64,000 nucleotides of DNA from Gossypium raimondii (Eukaryota; Streptophyta; Magnoliopsida; Malvales; Malvaceae). Location of the stretch: contig NC_068567.1 in the NCBI RefSeq assembly GCF_025698545.1, positions 61,020,705-61,084,704 of the forward strand, given 5' to 3'. The position numbers and the translations under genes were made by a program. Positions within the stretch are counted from its first letter, which is position 1. The number at the start of each line of letters is the position of its first letter. Below the pieces are notes generated by a model, which saw only the letters and a program-made list of their open reading frames with translations, searched no databases and was not told the DNA's origin. Of the stretch, positions 60,512 to 64,000 are shown piece after piece.

Positions 60512-60829
60512 GTAAAAATATTATTGAGGTTCCTATACTAGGATTTAGATTGCATTTTATCCCTCTATTAAAAAAGCGAGTAAATTAATTTATATACGTT
60601 AAATCAAAGAACAATTTAATCATTTTCATTAAAAAGTTCTTCCATTTGTACAGTTAAAAACTAACGTGGTTGACGAAATAATCAGTTAATAACACACGGC
60701 GTGTCACATGTAATTCATGTTAATGTATAGGAACTAATTTTTAATAGTAGAAATGATCAATTTGCTCTTTGATCTAAATGAAGACAAAAATAATCTAACT
60801 CTTAATACAAGGGCATGATACTTTTACTT
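60512..60829. mobile_element. MITE-like palindrome, family A copy 7 (intergenic)
   Basis: Starts GTAAAAATATTATTGAGGTT and ends GGGCATGATACTTTTACT. The left 'ggatttagattgcattttat' has an eroded inverse 'aataatctaactcttaatac' on the right. Confidence 0.8.
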
Positions 60830-63290
60830 ACTTTTGTTTTGTCATATTTTATATAATCATTATATAAAACAACTAAAAAAGCATATTCAATAATCAAACA
60901 CGTGTTTAATAAAATTTATCCATCAATTTCGGAAAAACTCATTTTAGTATTTAAAATATTTTATATTAATATTTATATATCTTTATACTTTAAATACAAA
61001 CAACAATTTTTTCTAGTTAAATAAATTCCAACTAAATTTTTTACAAGTTTTATCCTATTTAAATAAAATATTTTGAATCCAACAAATAACCCGACCTTTA
61101 AATAAATTTAATTAAAAAATATATTTAAATTAAGAAAACAATAAGGATAGTGGTCCAACTTTAGAGTACATTCCAAGGGCCAACTAAAACTGTTGTAAAC
61201 CCTTAAAATCAAAGTAACAAAATGCTACAAACCCCAAAGTAGTAAATTGAAAGATAAATTTAATCCTTTTTTACCTCACTTTGTCTCACATGAGATCTAA
61301 TAATAAATAATTTAAATTTAGTCCTCAATATTTATATTTTATCAATTTAATCTTTATTTTTAATTAAATTTAACCTTCAATCTTTTAAAATAAGTTGACG
61401 TGGAGCATTAATTTTTCAAAAAAGTTAGATTGTTGGCTTTTTTATGAAAATGTTGACTAATCGTTAATTTTTACACATGACAATCCACATATACTCTAAG
61501 TTTTTTGTATATTTTATAATTTTAATCTATTCGTTGATGTGACATGTAAAATAAATAGTTTACGTGTACTATCACGTAAGTTACCACGCCAATATCGTTA
61601 AAATGATTTTACTCAATATTTTCATTAAAAAAGTGATTTGACTTATTTAAAAAGGGTGAGGCCAAATTTAAATTTAAAAAAAGAATAAAAGTTAAATTGA
61701 CAAAAAAATGTAAACGTTGAGGATTAAATTTGATAGTATGCCCTTTTTTCCTTTCAAGATTTGGTAGTTACACGGGATCAATTAAATTCAAAGTCTAGTA
61801 GAGTCAAATCTCTAAATTAATGACAAAATTTTTCTATTTTTCTTTATTCACAAATATCAAATATCTTCGCATTCAATCCGAACATATATCGGTATATTTG
61901 CACATCAAGGATTTTGATTAATGTAAAAATAAAATAAATATAAAATATTAGGACTTGTTAACTAAGTGATGTAATTGTTAAGTTTGTTTATATAACAAAA
62001 ATGGGCAAATTATTGTAAAAGAGGTCAACTTGAATAATATGGCAAATGATTGTCCTTATTTTTAATTTAAACTAAAATTTAAAATATTAAGTTAGTCGTC
62101 CAAATCCAATCCCTAAAAAGTAAGAAACAATAATTTTTAAACCCTTGGCATCATTTTAGTATTATCAATTTTCGTGATTAAATAGTTTTTATTCATTCTT
62201 TTATTATTTCTTTAAGAAAACATGATATTGTGAATGATAAGTTGTGTGTTTTTATTTTATTTAATCCGATTTCGGATATTGATGGTTAGATTAATTTGAA
62301 TTTAATGTATATTTTTTTATTCGTCGATGGGTATTCATTCACTATATTGGTCGTTAAATCATCGCTTGAAGTTCGCTAACTGGATTTAAAAAAAAAAACT
62401 TAATCGCTTGAAGTTCGCTAAATCATTTTGTAACTTTTTGAAGTTGAGTGACTAAAATGTAAACTTTACTAATAGTTGTAGTGACATTGAGTGTATTTCA
62501 CCATTTATTTTATTTAAATATAGATTAGTATTGGTACCCGATAGTGTATTTTTTTATTCCACGAGTAGTTGTAAAAAATTGCCGTGTGTCTTTTATTTGA
62601 TATGTATTTAGAATCTGGCTTACAACAAAGTCAAATCATGAACCAATTGACTTGTATATTGCTCCGAACAAAGAGTTCAACCGGTATTCCTGTTCAATTG
62701 ATCTTATCAGTCTGACTAGCGCGATTAAATAAATTATTAAAAAAATTTAAAAATAGATAAAATCAGTTCATAGGTCAACTGGTTTGATCCCTTTTTTTGA
62801 ATCCGTGTCTCGATCGGTTTCTAGTTTAACCGATCAATCCGATGTAGTTTTAAAAATAATACTCAGAACTCGACTAAACCCAAGAATTAAACTAATTGAA
62901 AAGAACCAATAATCTGACCGATTTGATACTTATAGGTATTAAAAAAATCCAAGAAAATATGAAAAAATCATATGCATGCCAGGTGGCAAAACAAGATGGT
63001 ACAGCCCTACTTGAATCATTTATATTTCACTTCTTCATCATAGAAAAAAACATTAAAAATAAAGAAAACAGCAAAATCTCACTTTCGCCTTCTCTGTATA
63101 TAATTATATATAAATATAATTATTTGTTTCCTTAATCTCTCTCCATTTGTTTTTTTCTTACAATAAGCTGAACACAACATTAAAGATCTCTGCAAAAAAA
63201 TGCAATCATCGCCAGTTTCCTATTAAGTGTTTTTCTTTCTTTCTTTCTTCTTCTTCTTCTTCTTCTAGATCTTCTTCTTCTTCCTTTACA

Positions 63291-63779
63291 ATGGGAGGCT
63301 GTACTTCCAAGCCTTCAAAACCCAAAGGCAATCATCACAATGACTATCCTACCCATCCTCAACCACCCAAATCTCCACCACCGCCGTCGCTCCTTCCTCC
63401 GACTACCCCTTTTCTTCCCACTTACACTCCCAGTCCAGCTCACCCAACCAAACCCAAAACTCCTTCGACTCCTTTAAGGTTTCTTAAGAAATCATTTCCT
63501 CCTCCTTCTCCGGCGAAACACATCCGGGCGGTGTTGAGACGGAGGAAGCCTAACAAGAAGGCGGAGAAAGAGGCGGCGGCGGGGATTGCGGAGACGGAAG
63601 AGGATGAAGATGGGGTTGAACTAGATAAAAGATTCGGGTTTTCGAAAGAATTAAGGACTAAATTGGAAATTGGTGAGGAAGTTGGGAGAGGGCATTTTGG
63701 GTATACTTGTTCTGCTAAGTTCAAGAAAGGTGAATTCAAAGGACAACAGGTTGCTGTTAAAGTGATTCCCAAATCCAAG
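63291..63779 (+). CDS. CRK: CDPK-related kinase (CRK), first exon only
   Basis: CRKs resemble calcium-dependent kinases but have degenerate EF hands and are held at membranes (family knowledge). Only exon 1 is in the window: 489 nt, 163 aa, donor AAG|GTAACA at 63780; the kinase continues beyond the edge. The start MGGCTSK gives Gly2 for myristoylation and Cys4 for palmitoylation. A Pro/Ser-rich linker (20-75) is followed by [15 protein letters not shown] (73-87), a CRK hallmark, then [14 protein letters not shown], glycine loop GRGHFG (132-137) and VAVKV with Lys157. The reading frame is open further upstream without ATG, in a CT-rich leader, so 63291 is the start. Its place after LARP6C suggests the orthologue of Arabidopsis At3g19100 (CRK2, from memory). 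Confidence 0.92.
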
Positions 63780-64000
63780 GTAACACCTTTTTTTTTTTTT
63801 CACTTTTCTCTATTAAAATTTCAAAGAAATGTGCTTTAAGATATTGAATTTTAGCTTGAAATTGCTTAAAGACACTCTTTTTAGTCTTGTATATGAGTGA
63901 ATTTACTGTTTTTAGATCTTCTAGATGGAGAAAAATGGTGGGTTGAGTTCATTTTTTTTTCATGATTGTAAAACAATATAAAGTGGCCAACTTGCTTTGT
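63780..64000 (+). other. Start of CRK intron 1
   Basis: T-rich sequence after the splice donor, with stops in all plus frames. No acceptor or second exon appears before the window ends. Confidence 0.8.

Larger units (their letters stand above)
54907..63290. other. Long intergenic region with no convincing gene
   Basis: About 8.4 kb of repeats and AT-rich sequence between SCNM1 and the CRK gene. Contents: SCNM1 3' UTR, family A copies 6 and 7, a family D copy (56401-57079) broken by family B, (TA)n at about 56194, two small coding-like islands (56229-56315 and 57870-58170), an LTR-like fragment (58300-58760), an inverted SINE-like copy (60000-60185), and finally the CRK promoter with a (CTT)n-rich leader at 63225-63290. 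Confidence 0.68.

Overview
This is a nuclear, AT-rich, intron-rich plant window. Every gene I recognise has a clear angiosperm orthologue, and several palindromic non-coding transposon families are scattered between and inside the genes. The protein signatures and repeats fit a rosid, probably Malvaceae (cotton-like). That placement is inference from recall, because no database search was possible.

Layout: 1-14958 (+) is the 3' nearly complete part of a giant class-12 kinesin (KIN12D/POK2-like; 37 visible exons, 3,033 residues in the window, N-terminus missing). Converging on it is a complete ABA-activated SnRK2 kinase of the OST1/SnRK2.6 type on the minus strand (15643-19223, 9 exons, 363 aa). 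After about 7 kb of repeats comes a triple-SWIB, DEK-C protein (26314-31359, 9 exons, 514 aa). After 5 kb of TIR-type repeats comes a LARP6C-type La-related protein with a PAM2 motif (36355-39368, 9 exons, 435 aa). Then follow a one-exon small membrane protein (42256-42618), cyclophilin 40 (47806-50822, 9 exons, 371 aa), an SCNM1-type zinc-finger protein (52842-54906, 3 exons, 229 aa), about 8 kb with no convincing gene, and the first exon of a CDPK-related kinase (63291-63779) that runs off the right edge.

The genes form no operon or biosynthetic cluster. They cover cytokinesis (KIN12D), ABA signalling (SnRK2), chromatin/transcription (SWIB), mRNA metabolism (LARP6C), Hsp90-linked folding (CYP40) and splicing (SCNM1). 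The order KIN12D - triple SWIB - LARP6C - CRK matches, from memory, Arabidopsis At3g19050 - At3g19080 - At3g19090 - At3g19100. That would make this a conserved syntenic block interrupted by SnRK2, CYP40 and SCNM1.

The most notable sequence-level points are near-identical 127-residue and 74-residue internal repeats in the kinesin tail, two introns that appear to use GC-AG splice sites, seven copies of one palindromic MITE-like family (four inside introns), a nested insertion of one palindromic element in another, and a direct duplication inside CYP40 intron 1. I found no CRISPR, bacterial, viral or transposase-coding sequence and no convincing new biological system. Gene models were assembled by hand from splice sites and reading frame; all complete models close without frameshift.
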